The position numbers were made by a program, and so were the translations under genes. Below are positions 26,800-36,330 of a stretch of 38,774 nucleotides of DNA, piece after piece. Under the pieces are notes generated by a model. It worked only from the letters and a program-made list of their open reading frames with translations. It searched no databases and was not told the DNA's origin. How positions within the stretch are numbered: position 1 is the first letter of the stretch; every line of letters starts with the position of its first letter. The stretch comes from Crocinitomicaceae bacterium (GTDB lineage: Bacteria; Bacteroidota; Bacteroidia; Flavobacteriales_D; Crocinitomicaceae), in assembly GCA_002709305.1 (NCBI GenBank), contig PAQM01000019.1, positions 1-38,774 on the forward strand, in the 5' to 3' direction.

Positions 26800-27711
26800 T
26801 TAAAAATATCCTTCAATTTTCTTTTGTTCCATAGCTCCCTCTTGATCTTTGTCAATAATGCGGCCTTCACGTTCTGAGCTAGTAGATAGTAACATTTCTT
26901 TAATTATTTGTGGAAGAGTTGTAGCTTTTGAATTAATTGCCCCTGTTAAAGGATAACAACCTAATGTTCTAAATCGGACCATTTCTTTTTTTGCTTTTTC
27001 CCTTAATTCTTTTGGCATACGCTCATCATCTACTAAGATTTTAGTTCCTTCATACTCAACAACTTCTCTTTCTTTTGAAAAATAAAGAGATGGTATAGGG
27101 ATTTTTTCTAAGTATATATATTGCCAAACATCTAATTCTGTCCAATTAGAAATTGGAAATACACGAACACTTTCACCTTTTTGAATCCCTGTATTATATA
27201 CATTCCAAAGCTCAGGACGTTGATTTTTTGGGTCCCATCTATGATTTTTATCACGGAATGAAAAAATACGTTCTTTTGCTCGAGATTTTTCTTCATCTCT
27301 TCTTGCTCCACCAATTACAGCATCGTATTTTCCTGCATTTAATGCCTGCTTTAATGCCTGTGTTTTCATAATATCTGTATGTACTTTAGAACCATGTTTA
27401 AATGGTGACATACCCATTTTTATTCCTTCAGGATTGGAGTGAACTAATAAATCAAAACCTAAATCTATTGCTCTTTGATCTCTAAATTTTATCATTTCTT
27501 TGAATTTCCATGTTGTATCAACATGTAATAGTGGAAATGGTGGTTTAGAAGGTGCGAACGCTTTTATAGCTATATGGAGCATGACAGAGGAATCTTTTCC
27601 AACAGAATACATCATTACGGGATTGGTGAATTCCGCAGCAACTTCCCTTAGAATATGAACTGATTCTGCTTCAAGTTGTTTTAAATGTGTTAATCTTTTC
27701 TTAGTAATCAT
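26800..27711 (-). CDS. cysD: Sulfate adenylyltransferase, catalytic subunit 2
   Basis: CysD joins sulfate to ATP to make APS. The 303-residue protein has the PP-loop ATP pyrophosphatase motif [10 protein letters not shown] at 36-45, then [27 protein letters not shown] (catalytic Arg/Lys-rich loop), [15 protein letters not shown], and the conserved C-terminus [10 protein letters not shown] and EGYF. It heads the PAPS module, 10 bases after the isomerase gene. No PAPS reductase or sulfite reductase gene lies anywhere in the window. Confidence 0.97.
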   Translation of the reverse strand: MITKKRLTHLKQLEAESVHILREVAAEFTNPVMMYSVGKDSSVMLHIAIKAFAPSKPPFPLLHVDTTWKFKEMIKFRDQRAIDLGFDLLVHSNPEGIKMGMSPFKHGSKVHTDIMKTQALKQALNAGKYDAVIGGARRDEEKSRAKERIFSFRDKNHRWDPKNQRPELWNVYNTGIQKGESVRVFPISNWTELDVWQYIYLEKIPIPSLYFSKEREVVEYEGTKILVDDERMPKELREKAKKEMVRFRTLGCYPLTGAINSKATTLPQIIKEMLLSTSSEREGRIIDKDQEGAMEQKKIEGYF

Positions 27712-27721
27712 ATCTATATTC

Positions 27722-28732
27722 TTAATTTTTTAAAGTGTTTTTTAAGTTGTCAATTACAGCGATGTATACTGAATCTATATTGTTTTTTTTCGCTAAATAT
27801 AACGAGGTCCAATCAATTATGTTAATTAGGTATAAGGATTTAATTAAAATAGTTTCTCCTTTTGAGTATATAGATTTAATATTAGTTGTTTTATTCCTTA
27901 TTGTATCAATGGAAAAATCTAATCTTTTTTTATTTTTTTCGTGCCAATCATCTGTCTCTAAAAATAATACAGCATAATGATCAGCCCCTCCATACCAACC
28001 CACTAATTCGTTGTGATTCATTTCAGGTATAGTGTGATGATTACATAGTATTTTACTATTTTCATTGAATTGTTGCCTTGCACGAATTGCAACTGCTTCA
28101 TATTTAGATTCACTGTAGATTATTAATTCTTTATTGTTTATAAAATCTGCCAGTTCTTTTGCTTCTAAATGTATTTCATTTTTATTTGAAATGATGATGT
28201 CTTTTGCTTGTTCAAATTCTTTTAATTTTTCTTTACTAATTAAATTAAGTTGTCCGAAAATAGATGTTAATAAGACAATTGAAAAACCTAATGCAGTACG
28301 AGGAGGATTGCCTCCTGGAACTATTATATATTCGTAATTTAATTTTTCACACAAAGATTGTAATTTACCTCCAGAACATACAGCTATAATTGTTGCACCT
28401 TTTTCATCAGCTTCTAACATTGCAGAGATTGTTTCTTCTGTATTACCTGAGTTTGATGAGGCGATTATTAATGTGTTATTATTTACATATTTTGGTAAGG
28501 TATAGTCTTGACAAAAATTTATTGGAATATCAATATCATTTTGTATCCATGAGCTTACTAATTTGCCACCAATTCCAGAACCTCCCATGCCACAAATAAC
28601 CACATTTCTAAATGTTTGATATTCTTTCTTAAGTCGATATTGATAAGAAATATCAATAGCTTCAGTTAAATTTTCTGGGAATTTCTCAATGAGATTACGC
28701 ATGTATTGATTACTGTCATTTATACTACTCAT
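27722..28732 (-). CDS. Bifunctional phosphoglucose/phosphomannose isomerase (SIS domain)
   Basis: This enzyme interconverts fructose-6-phosphate with glucose-6-phosphate and mannose-6-phosphate, in the dual-specificity PGI/PMI family. The 336-residue protein has two SIS domains. The first carries [16 protein letters not shown] (GMGGSGIGG at 48-56) and [16 protein letters not shown]; the characteristic second-half motifs are [10 protein letters not shown] and [11 protein letters not shown] with the catalytic Glu/His region. It is the first gene of the long minus-strand block, so it probably serves to supply hexose phosphates for nucleotide sugars such as dTDP-rhamnose. The upstream 248 bases should hold the operon promoter, but I see no full consensus match there. 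Confidence 0.9.
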   Translation of the reverse strand: MSSINDSNQYMRNLIEKFPENLTEAIDISYQYRLKKEYQTFRNVVICGMGGSGIGGKLVSSWIQNDIDIPINFCQDYTLPKYVNNNTLIIASSNSGNTEETISAMLEADEKGATIIAVCSGGKLQSLCEKLNYEYIIVPGGNPPRTALGFSIVLLTSIFGQLNLISKEKLKEFEQAKDIIISNKNEIHLEAKELADFINNKELIIYSESKYEAVAIRARQQFNENSKILCNHHTIPEMNHNELVGWYGGADHYAVLFLETDDWHEKNKKRLDFSIDTIRNKTTNIKSIYSKGETILIKSLYLINIIDWTSLYLAKKNNIDSVYIAVIDNLKNTLKN

Positions 28733-28980
28733 AGAAAAACTGCTTTTTTAATTCAATTTACAATAAAGATACAATTACGGTTTTTTATAAAAAAGGTTAT
28801 ATCCTAATGAATGTTTAAAAGTGAAGCATTGATGAATATTTATTTGTTTGTAAAAAAGAATTAAATTATTCTGATAAACAGAATTGGGAATATTTTCAGT
28901 CAAATTTCTCATATAGTCATTGGTTTTATGAAAAACCGTATTATTTGATTAAATTCGTTAAAGTTTTTAAGTTTTTGTAG
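28733..28980. other. Divergent intergenic region between the polysaccharide locus and ompA-like gene
   Basis: This 248-base A+T-rich stretch lies between two divergent starts, so it must carry promoters in both directions. On the plus strand, a TTG at 28920-28922 is followed after 16 bases by TATTATTTG (28939-28947). That is a near match to the TTG/TAnnTTTG type with one extra base in the second box, and would drive the OmpA gene. On the minus strand only a 7-of-8 box (TATCTTTA, 28771-28764) without a correctly spaced TTG is visible. No ORF, tRNA or clear structured RNA was seen. Confidence 0.4.
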
Positions 28981-30531
28981 GTGTTTAAAATAGTTTTTTT
29001 ATTTACAGTCTTTTTGACCTCTCTTTGCTGTTCTGTTTCTTCACAAACGGATCTTAATGATTTTAATGTTTATAATAAGTGGTCCCTTGGTATTTCTTTT
29101 GGATCACATGATGGGATGCATCCTACTCAAGCTGTAACTAAGATTCATCATTTTAATCATTATGGTTTTGAAACGAGATATATGTTCAATAATCGAGTTG
29201 GTATAAAGTTAGATTTTGGATATGATTTAATGAATTTTAGTAAGGTTTCGATTAAGACTAATTATTGGCGTTCTTCAATTCAAGGTGTTCTTAATCTTGG
29301 AGATGCTCTTCGTTTTGATACATGGACAAATAGATTTGGTTTACTTTTTCATGCAGGATTTGGAATGTCTCATATGTGGCTAAAGGAAGATTCTAGAACA
29401 ACTCAACAAGTTCAAGATGATCCTTTATTTGATGGTGTGGATGACATGGTAAACTATACTTTTGGCTTGACTCCTCAAATAAAACTTAACAATCATTTTT
29501 CTTTGAATGCAAATGTTCAATTTACATGTCATAATAGGCAGTCTAAAACATGGGATTGGAGACAAGACAATATTCCTGAAAATATAAGGGGTGGTATGGA
29601 TGGATATTTATTTAATCTATCAGTTGGTCTTACATACTATATTGGTAAGAAGAAAACTCATGCTGATTGGACACCAACAATATATGCTGTTGTTTTTGAT
29701 AATACTGAGTTGCTTTCGCATATTAAAGAATTGCAAGGTCAGCTTCAGGATGATGATGGTGATGGTGTCATTAATGCCAAAGATCAAGAACCAAATAGTC
29801 TACCAGGAGCTATTGTAAACTCTAAAGGTGTTTCAGTCATTGATTCTGATTTAGATGGAGTTGAAGATTCAAGAGATTTAGAACCAAATAGTCCAAAAGG
29901 TGCAATAGTTAATTCAAATGGTGTATCAGTTATTGATAGTGATAAAGATGGTATAGAAGATTCAAGAGATTTAGAACCAAATAGTCTGCCAGGTTCTATC
30001 GTTAATTCTCAAGGAATTGCAATTATTGATTCAGATGGAGATGGAATACAAGATAAGTTTGATGCATGTCCACTTATTCCAGGATTATTTTCAGAAAATG
30101 GATGTCCAAAATCTAATAAACCAGTTGTTCAAGAACCTGTTAAGCAAGTAGAGGTTGAAGATGATGTTAATGATGATATTAAGGAAATTATGAAAAGAGC
30201 ACTTCGAGGTGTTAAATTTGAGACAAATAAATCTATTATCCTGCAAAGGTCATTTATATACTTAGATGAGGTTGTAAGTGTTATGCAAGATTTTCCTCAG
30301 TATAATCTTAGAATTGAAGGTCATACTGATAATGTTGGTAATGATGATTCAAATTTGAGGCTTTCTAAATATAGAGCTAGAGCCTGTATGGATTATTTAA
30401 TTGCGAAAGGAATAGATCCGTCAAGAATGCGTTCTGAAGGATATGGAGAAACAATGCCTATTGAATCAAATCAAACAGCGGCAGGTAGAGCAGAGAACCG
30501 TCGAGTAGAATTTAAAATTATTTTTGATTAA
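28981..30531 (+). CDS. OmpA-family outer-membrane protein with DxDxDG repeats
   Basis: The 516-residue precursor anchors the outer membrane to peptidoglycan. A signal peptide (FKIVFLFTVFLTSLCCSVSS) is followed by an N-terminal barrel-like domain to about residue 230, with alternating aromatic strands ending in VGLTYYIGKK. Next comes a linker of Asp-rich, calcium-binding type repeats at 257-377. A C-terminal OmpA domain from about 395 includes VKFETNKSIIL, RIEGHTDNVGNDDSNLRLSK and GRAENRRVEFKI, the peptidoglycan-binding pattern. The start must be the GTG at 28981: an in-frame TAG lies immediately before it, and the first internal ATG would remove the signal peptide. It converges with rlmH with only three bases between the stops. 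Confidence 0.92.
   Translation: MFKIVFLFTVFLTSLCCSVSSQTDLNDFNVYNKWSLGISFGSHDGMHPTQAVTKIHHFNHYGFETRYMFNNRVGIKLDFGYDLMNFSKVSIKTNYWRSSIQGVLNLGDALRFDTWTNRFGLLFHAGFGMSHMWLKEDSRTTQQVQDDPLFDGVDDMVNYTFGLTPQIKLNNHFSLNANVQFTCHNRQSKTWDWRQDNIPENIRGGMDGYLFNLSVGLTYYIGKKKTHADWTPTIYAVVFDNTELLSHIKELQGQLQDDDGDGVINAKDQEPNSLPGAIVNSKGVSVIDSDLDGVEDSRDLEPNSPKGAIVNSNGVSVIDSDKDGIEDSRDLEPNSLPGSIVNSQGIAIIDSDGDGIQDKFDACPLIPGLFSENGCPKSNKPVVQEPVKQVEVEDDVNDDIKEIMKRALRGVKFETNKSIILQRSFIYLDEVVSVMQDFPQYNLRIEGHTDNVGNDDSNLRLSKYRARACMDYLIAKGIDPSRMRSEGYGETMPIESNQTAAGRAENRRVEFKIIFD
29749..30111 (+). repeat. 93-bp tandem repeats encoding Asp-rich linker in the OmpA-like protein
   Basis: Three full units of 93 bases (29749-29841, 29842-29934, 29935-30027) and a diverged fourth from 30028 encode a 31-residue unit. 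The unit starts DxDxDG, contains EPNS, and ends GxIVNSxGxxxI. The last copy instead continues KFDACPLIPG with a Cys pair. The DxDxDG pattern resembles thrombospondin type-3 calcium-binding loops. The middle copies share long identical DNA stretches such as GATTCAAGAGATTTAGAACC, pointing to recent duplication. Confidence 0.92.
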
Positions 30532-30534
30532 ATT

Positions 30535-31008
30535 TCATTCATTATGGTAAGGTTTACCATTTATGATTGTATAACATCTATAAATTTGCTCTAAGAAAAA
30601 TAAGCGTATCATTTGGTGTGAAAACGTCATCTTTGATAAACTAACTTGCTCATCAGCTCGTCTATAAATTTCATTTGAAAAGCCATATGATCCCCCAATT
30701 ATAAAAGAAAGGTTTTTTCTAGTTAAATTGATTTTTTTATTTAAGTATATGCTAAAGTCAAGTGATTTGAATTCTTTTCCACTTTCATCAAGAAGTATAA
30801 TATTGTCTTCTTTATTAATGTGTTTTAAAATTAGTTTTCCTTCTTTTTGCTTTATTTCTTTTATACTAAGTTTTTTAGTGTTTTTTAGCTCAGAGATTTC
30901 TATTTTTTCAATATTGCAGTAATGGCTAATTCTTTTTAAGTATAATTCTTCTCCCTCTTTTAAAAATGATTTACTTGTTTTTCCAATACAAATTAGTTTT
31001 ATTTTCAT
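30535..31008 (-). CDS. rlmH: 23S rRNA (pseudouridine1915-N3)-methyltransferase
   Basis: RlmH methylates pseudouridine 1915 in helix 69 of 23S rRNA on assembled 70S ribosomes, using S-adenosylmethionine. The 157-residue SPOUT-fold protein has the N-terminal KIKLICIGKT, ILLDESGKEF in the middle, and the knot region FIIGGSYGFSNEIYRRAD, then LSKMTFSHQMIRLFFLEQIY and the C-terminal INGKPYHNE, which is nearly invariant in the family. It is oriented against its neighbours and is divergent from the DUF4783-nadC pair by 96 bases. Confidence 0.97.
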   Translation of the reverse strand: MKIKLICIGKTSKSFLKEGEELYLKRISHYCNIEKIEISELKNTKKLSIKEIKQKEGKLILKHINKEDNIILLDESGKEFKSLDFSIYLNKKINLTRKNLSFIIGGSYGFSNEIYRRADEQVSLSKMTFSHQMIRLFFLEQIYRCYTIINGKPYHNE

Positions 31009-31104
31009 TTTAGTAAGATAATGTAAATTGATTAAAAAAAAATGTTCGTAGTAGCTTGTTTTTCTATATGATGTTTGTAATATTGTTAACTGTAAAAGTA
31101 AAAC

Positions 31105-31503
31105 ATGAAATTTTTATTTACATTATTTTTTATATTTCCATTATTTCTTAAAAGTGATTTTCCTTATGAAAAAATCAAACAAGCTTTTGAGTTAAATGAC
31201 TCAAAGAAAATTGCTCTTATGTGCAAGGATAAGGTCCTTATTAACATTATGGGTAAAGAAAATGTTTACAGTCAGTCACAAGCAAATTTAGTTTTGAAAG
31301 ACTTTTTTAAACGTAAACCAGGATCAAGCTTTAAATTCTTTTTTAAGGGGCAAGATACTGTTAAAAAGACTAAACAGTTACCAGATGGATCATTTGCAAT
31401 TGGAAATTACAAGAGTAAAAATTCTGAATTTAGGGTTACTATTCATTTAAAGAAAATGAGTAATGAGTTTAAAATAGAGAGCTTAATTATCGAACTTTCC
31501 TAG
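31105..31503 (+). CDS. DUF4783 family protein (exported)
   Basis: This 132-residue protein has an N-terminal hydrophobic signal (FLFTLFFIFPLFL) and a small alpha/beta domain. The stretch ENVYSQSQANLVLKDFF, with PGSSFKFFFKG and FAIGNYKSKNSEFRV, matches the DUF4783 pattern that I recognise from Bacteroidota, where it resembles NTF2-like folds. The function is unknown. It lies 25 bases before nadC on the same strand, an arrangement seen in other Bacteroidota, so the two are probably co-transcribed. There is no lipobox Cys, so it should be periplasmic or secreted. Confidence 0.8.
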   Translation: MKFLFTLFFIFPLFLKSDFPYEKIKQAFELNDSKKIALMCKDKVLINIMGKENVYSQSQANLVLKDFFKRKPGSSFKFFFKGQDTVKKTKQLPDGSFAIGNYKSKNSEFRVTIHLKKMSNEFKIESLIIELS

Positions 31504-31528
31504 ATTTCTTCTTAAACATTTATACATT

Positions 31529-32368
31529 ATGATTGATAAAATAATTAAAAATGCCTTAAATGAAGATATTGGAGATGGTGATTATTCTACCTTATCTTGT
31601 ATCTCCGAAAAAGCAGTTGGAGTTGCTCAATTGTTAGTTAAAGAGGAAGGTGTAATAGCTGGTATAGATATAGCTAAACGGATTTTCCAATTGTATGACT
31701 CAAATTTAGAATTAGATATTTTCCACAAGGATGGTGATAACATTAAAATAGGTGATATTGCATTTGAGGTAAGTGGCAGTCGAAGGTCTATATTGAGTAC
31801 AGAGAGATTAGTTTTGAATTTTATGCAGCGTATGAGTGGTATTGCAACTCAAACAAATAAAATTGTTAAGCTTGTTGAAGGAACTGGTGTGAATTTATTA
31901 GATACTAGAAAAACTACTCCAGGATTACGTGAGATAGAAAAAATGGCTGTGAAAATAGGCGGTGGTTATAATCATAGATTTGGACTAGATGATATGGTTC
32001 TTTTAAAAGATAATCATATAGATTATGCAGGTGGAGTTAAGCAAGCTATTTATTTTGCGAATAAGTATTTGAAGGAAAATAATCTTAACTTGAAAATTGA
32101 AGTAGAAGTTCGAAGTGAAAAAGAGTTAAAGGAAGCTATTGCTGTTGGACAAATTGATAGAATAATGTTAGATAATTTTTCTCCAAATCTTATAATTAAA
32201 GTTTTAAAGTTAATTCCTAACCATATAGAGGTCGAGGCTTCTGGTGGAATAACTATTGATAACATTAGATCATTTGCGGAGACTGGTGTTGATTTTATAT
32301 CTGTTGGCTCTTTAACACATAGTTTTAAGAGCTTAGACATGTCTTTAAAAGCAAAATCTAGTTTTTAA
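31529..32368 (+). CDS. nadC: Nicotinate-nucleotide pyrophosphorylase (carboxylating)
   Basis: This enzyme makes nicotinate mononucleotide from quinolinate and PRPP in de novo NAD synthesis. The 279-residue protein contains ALNEDIGDGDYST near the N-terminus, FMQRMSGIATQT, the active-site run LDTRKTTPGLREIEKMAVK, GGGYNHRFGLDDMVLLKDNH, EVEVRSEKELKEA, LDNFSP, EASGGIT and GVDFISVGSLTHS. All belong to the family, with quinolinate- and PRPP-binding Arg, His and Lys residues present. No nadA or nadB is in the window. Confidence 0.97.
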   Translation: MIDKIIKNALNEDIGDGDYSTLSCISEKAVGVAQLLVKEEGVIAGIDIAKRIFQLYDSNLELDIFHKDGDNIKIGDIAFEVSGSRRSILSTERLVLNFMQRMSGIATQTNKIVKLVEGTGVNLLDTRKTTPGLREIEKMAVKIGGGYNHRFGLDDMVLLKDNHIDYAGGVKQAIYFANKYLKENNLNLKIEVEVRSEKELKEAIAVGQIDRIMLDNFSPNLIIKVLKLIPNHIEVEASGGITIDNIRSFAETGVDFISVGSLTHSFKSLDMSLKAKSSF

Positions 32369-32499
32369 GGTTTCATTTTTTAAAAAATAATACATTTTTA
32401 TGTAATTAATTTAATTTAACAGTTATTTATAAAATGTATTTTTTCTATATTTACAAGCTTTATTATATAGCAACTAGTTTAAATAAATAAATTGTAGAC

Positions 32500-35400
32500 A
32501 TGTTACTTAAATTTAACTTATTATTTGTAAGTCTAGTCCTTACCCTATTTTGTGGATTCTCTCAGGTAGGTTTAGGTACGATAAAAGGTACTGTGAATGA
32601 TGCTGATACTAAACAGCCTATACCTTTTACAAAAGTTGTCCTTTTGAAAGGTGGCCAGGTTAAGGGTGGAGATAATACTGATTTTGATGGTAATTTTCAG
32701 ATTAATTCAATCCCCGCCGGATCTTATGATATTGAAGTAAGAAATGAAGTTGAAGGATATCAGCCCCAAGCATTGACTGGTGTTGTAGTTAGTGCTGATA
32801 AAATTACTTTTTTATACGATCTTGAAATTGGAAAAGCAAAAGATGTTCAGGAGGTTGATGAAATGATAGTTGTTGCATATAAGGTTCCTTTAATTGATAG
32901 AGATGGTGGTGCTTCTGGTGCAACTGTTACAAGAGAGGACATTGCAAGACTTCCTGTTCGTTCAGCTGCAGATGTGGCCGGAACAGTAGGTGGTGTTAAT
33001 AAATCTGAAGGATCTGGTAGTATTAGTGTTAGGGGTTCCCGTTCTGATGGGACATATTTTTATATTGATGGTATAAAAGTTCGTGGTTCTTCCGCACTTC
33101 CTAAATCTGCTATTGAGGAAGTTTCAGTAATTACTGGAGGTCTTCCTGCAAACTATGGTGATGCAACAGGTGGTATTATATCAATTACTACTAGAGGACC
33201 ATCCTCAAAATATTTTGGTAGTATTGAGGGTGTTACATCTGGTATTTACATTAAAGGACAAGATAAAGATGGATATGATGGAAATGTTTATGGTTTAGAT
33301 AAATTTGGATACAATCTCGTTGAGGGAATGTTCTCTGGTCCATTATGGATGCAAAAAGATTCATTGGGAAATAAAACAAAACCAAGATTAGGATTTTTAT
33401 TGTCGGGAAATTATACAGACCAAGTAGATAGCCGTCCTTTAGCTGGTGGTAGTTATAGAATTAAAAAAGATGTAAGAGACGAGATACTTGAAGCTCCTTT
33501 GACAACAACAGGTACAGGCCAAGGAGCTTTTTATAGCACAAATTTTCTTAGAGAATCTGATTTTGAGAAAACTCCTTTTAGAATGAATGCAAGAACACGT
33601 TCATTTTCAGCTCAAGGTAAAATAGATGTTAATACTGGACCATCAGTTAATTTAACTTTTGGTGGTTCAATGAATTATGGTTCTGGCTCAATTTATTCAA
33701 GGACTGGGTCTTTGTTTAATTTTTCAAATTTTGGTTCTTATAATAGTTTGGATTGGAGGGTTTATGGTCGTTTGACACAGCGTTTTGCAAATAATACAGA
33801 AGGAAGTTCTTCGAAGATAAAAAGTGCATTTTATTCTTTGATGGTAGACTACTCTAAATCAACTAGAGATAATTTTGATGATAAACATGGGTATAATTTA
33901 TTTAATTATGGGCATGTTGGTACTTTTTTAGTTGAAAGAAGAGTTACTTATACTGGTATATCACCTATAACTAATGGTCCAGAACAAACTACTATTCCTG
34001 CTGATGTTAATGTTCAGTTTACTCCTTCAGAAACTAATCCTATGTTGGCAGCTCAAACAGAGCAATATTTTAATCTTTATGATTATGCTCCAACATGGCA
34101 AACAGAATTCAACTACAGAAATTTATTTCAAGTTCAACAAGGAAATGGCTTAAGGAATGGTGATGCTCCTCAGAGTGTATATGATATATGGAGTAATATT
34201 GGTTCACCTTATAATTATTTTGGCAAAACAGAAGCTGATCAAATTCGTGCGACTGGTGCTGGTGCTGTTGTAATTGGTGACCACTCTGTTTCATTAGGAT
34301 TTGAATATGAGCAACGTTACGATAGAGGTTGGACATCTGGTACAACTACAGGTGGAGGAACAAATGGTCCTATGGGGCTTTGGACCCTTGCACGTCAATT
34401 GACAAATGCACACATCTCAGAGATTGATAAAAATTCTCCAACAACATTTGATTCTCTAGGAGTAGTTTATACCTCATATGATCCATTGAATACTGGCTAT
34501 GCTGCTGGATTAGGAAATGGCTCTTATGGAGGTCAAGCTAATAATGATAATCAATCTTTTTTTGATTATAACCTAAGAGAGTATTTATTTGAGCAAGGAC
34601 TTATTAGTCAAGGTGGCGCAGGAAATGAATATCTAAATATTGATCAGTATGATCCAAATATTTTTTCATTAGATATGTTTTCACCAGATGAATTAGCTAA
34701 TAGTGGTAATTCTTTTGTTTCTTGGTGGGGTTATGATCATACAGGTAAAAAAGTTAGAGGTCAAACAGATATTACAAACTATTTTGCAGAAACTGACGAG
34801 AATGGTAATTATAAGCGTTTTGTAGGAGCCTACCAACCAACATATATTGCTGGTTATATTATGGATAAATTTGCTTTCCGTGATATTGTATTTAATGTAG
34901 GTGTTCGTGTTGACGTTTTTGATGCAAATCAACCCGTATTAAAGGATCCTTATTTAATTTATGAAGCTAAGACTGCAGGGGAAGCAAGACAAGAATATAC
35001 AGATGGTACTTCTTCATGGGCAGTTGTTCCTCAATCTATAGGTGATGATTATACTGTATACGTAAATGATGAATTTGATCCAAGTGCGATTTTAGGATAT
35101 AGGAGTGGTGATACATGGTATAATGCTGATGGAATAGAAGTGGAAGATCCGACTTCTATAGAAAGTTCAACTGGAATTTTACCATACTTAAGAGAACCTG
35201 GTCAAAGTAGCCCTACTAAAGATGCATTTGAAGATTATAAAGCTCAAATTAATATTATGCCTCGTATTTCATTTGCTTTTCCGATTTCAGATGAAGCATC
35301 TTTCTTCGCTCATTATGATGTGTTAACAAAGAGGCCAACTTCAGGAACTCGCTTTGATCCTTTTCAATATCAATATATTAATGAGAGAAGTGCTATTATT

Positions 35401-36309
35401 AATAATTCAAATTTGAGACCGGAAAAAACAATCGATTATGAAGTAGGTTTTCAACAAGTTTTAACTAAAACGTCCTCTTTAAAAATTTCTGCCTTTTATA
35501 GAGAACAAAGAGATATGGTTCAATTGATAAATGTTACAGGAGCTTATCCTAGACAATATAGAACTTTCGGTAATCGTGATTTTGGTACTGTTAAAGGTTT
35601 AACTGTAGCATACGACATGCGTAGAACAGGAAATATTCGTATTACTGCAAATTATACTTTACAATTTGCCGATGGTACTGGATCAAATGCTGCTTCAGCA
35701 ATTGGAATTATTAATGCAGGTTTACCTAATTTAAGAACTATTCAACCATTTGATTATGATCAGAGACACAGATTTGCTATTACTCTTGATTATCGTTATG
35801 GCCAAGGAAGAGATTATAATGGTCCGGTGATTGGTAGTTTTAATCTTTTGGAAAACACAGGTTTAAATATTGTATCAATTATTAATTCTGGATCACCATA
35901 CTCTGATCAAACTCAAATAACAGGAGAAGGCTTATTTAGCCCACCAGGATCAGCTGGTCTTGATGGTACATTAAATGGTTCTAGACTTCCTTGGGCATAT
36001 ACTTTAGATCTTCAATTAGATCGTACATTTAACATTGAGTTTGGAAAAGAGGACAAGAAAAAATTAACATTCTTAAATGTTTATTTACGTGTCACTAATC
36101 TCTTTAATCAATTCAATGTTTTAAATGTATATAGAGCAACTGGAAATTGGGATGATGATGGTTACTTAGCTGCAGCTATTAGCCAAACTTCAATTCAAAA
36201 TCAAGCAGATGAGCAAGCATTTAGAGATTATTATACGATGAAAATTCAAAACCCTTTTAATATAAGTGCACCAAGAACTATACGTTTAGGTATTAAATTC
36301 GATTTTTAA
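32500..36309 (+). CDS. TonB-dependent outer-membrane receptor with carboxypeptidase-regulatory-like N-terminus
   Basis: The 1269-residue receptor takes a large ligand across the outer membrane using TonB energy. Order of parts: signal peptide (1-21, ending CGFS), a CarboxypepD_reg-like beta domain at about 26-110 (GTIKGTVNDADTKQPIPFTK), a plug domain at about 140-235 (with SISVRGSRSDGTYFYIDG and GGLPANYGDATGGIISITT), then a long 22-strand barrel region rich in aromatic and Gly residues. It closes RTIRLGIKFDF, with a terminal Phe as for barrel insertion. There is no SusD-like partner next to it. A large secreted protein follows after 21 bases, so the two are probably co-expressed. The substrate is unknown. 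The upstream 131 bases have no full-consensus promoter. Confidence 0.93.
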   Translation: MLLKFNLLFVSLVLTLFCGFSQVGLGTIKGTVNDADTKQPIPFTKVVLLKGGQVKGGDNTDFDGNFQINSIPAGSYDIEVRNEVEGYQPQALTGVVVSADKITFLYDLEIGKAKDVQEVDEMIVVAYKVPLIDRDGGASGATVTREDIARLPVRSAADVAGTVGGVNKSEGSGSISVRGSRSDGTYFYIDGIKVRGSSALPKSAIEEVSVITGGLPANYGDATGGIISITTRGPSSKYFGSIEGVTSGIYIKGQDKDGYDGNVYGLDKFGYNLVEGMFSGPLWMQKDSLGNKTKPRLGFLLSGNYTDQVDSRPLAGGSYRIKKDVRDEILEAPLTTTGTGQGAFYSTNFLRESDFEKTPFRMNARTRSFSAQGKIDVNTGPSVNLTFGGSMNYGSGSIYSRTGSLFNFSNFGSYNSLDWRVYGRLTQRFANNTEGSSSKIKSAFYSLMVDYSKSTRDNFDDKHGYNLFNYGHVGTFLVERRVTYTGISPITNGPEQTTIPADVNVQFTPSETNPMLAAQTEQYFNLYDYAPTWQTEFNYRNLFQVQQGNGLRNGDAPQSVYDIWSNIGSPYNYFGKTEADQIRATGAGAVVIGDHSVSLGFEYEQRYDRGWTSGTTTGGGTNGPMGLWTLARQLTNAHISEIDKNSPTTFDSLGVVYTSYDPLNTGYAAGLGNGSYGGQANNDNQSFFDYNLREYLFEQGLISQGGAGNEYLNIDQYDPNIFSLDMFSPDELANSGNSFVSWWGYDHTGKKVRGQTDITNYFAETDENGNYKRFVGAYQPTYIAGYIMDKFAFRDIVFNVGVRVDVFDANQPVLKDPYLIYEAKTAGEARQEYTDGTSSWAVVPQSIGDDYTVYVNDEFDPSAILGYRSGDTWYNADGIEVEDPTSIESSTGILPYLREPGQSSPTKDAFEDYKAQINIMPRISFAFPISDEASFFAHYDVLTKRPTSGTRFDPFQYQYINERSAIINNSNLRPEKTIDYEVGFQQVLTKTSSLKISAFYREQRDMVQLINVTGAYPRQYRTFGNRDFGTVKGLTVAYDMRRTGNIRITANYTLQFADGTGSNAASAIGIINAGLPNLRTIQPFDYDQRHRFAITLDYRYGQGRDYNGPVIGSFNLLENTGLNIVSIINSGSPYSDQTQITGEGLFSPPGSAGLDGTLNGSRLPWAYTLDLQLDRTFNIEFGKEDKKKLTFLNVYLRVTNLFNQFNVLNVYRATGNWDDDGYLAAAISQTSIQNQADEQAFRDYYTMKIQNPFNISAPRTIRLGIKFDF

Positions 36310-36330
36310 TGTCATAATTATTATAGTATT

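Larger units (their letters stand above)
5715..28732 (-). other. Sulfated polysaccharide biosynthesis locus (probable single long operon)
   Basis: Twenty-two minus-strand genes, from the isomerase (28732) to rdgB (5715), are separated by 0-56 bases or overlap, except for gaps of 107 (15937-16043) and 102 bases (10635-10736). Functions fall into consecutive modules: sugar phosphate, PAPS supply and recycling, dTDP-rhamnose, flippase, sulfotransferases and glycosyltransferases with polymerase, initiating transferase, then export. Together they form a complete Wzx/Wzy-type pathway with built-in sulfation. The single-operon statement is inferred from spacing; internal promoters in the two larger gaps are possible. 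Confidence 0.75.

Noticed and set aside
23247-27711. Reading the cys genes as an ordinary sulfate-assimilation operon
   Set aside because: No PAPS reductase, sulfite reductase or sulfate transporter is present, while CysQ and four sulfotransferase-like genes are in the same transcript direction, so sulfation is the better reading, though dual use cannot be excluded.
28868-28884. Small hairpin ATTCTG-ATAAA-CAGAAT in the divergent intergenic region
   Set aside because: A six-base A+T-rich stem is expected by chance here; no T run follows and no regulator site type is recognised.
32050-32340. Minus-strand frame of 96 codons
   Set aside because: It lies inside nadC, whose active-site motifs are intact in the other direction.
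34109-34345. His/Gln-rich minus-strand frame
   Set aside because: It is antisense to the TonB-dependent receptor; the odd composition comes from reading its Asn/Gly/Thr-rich codons backwards.
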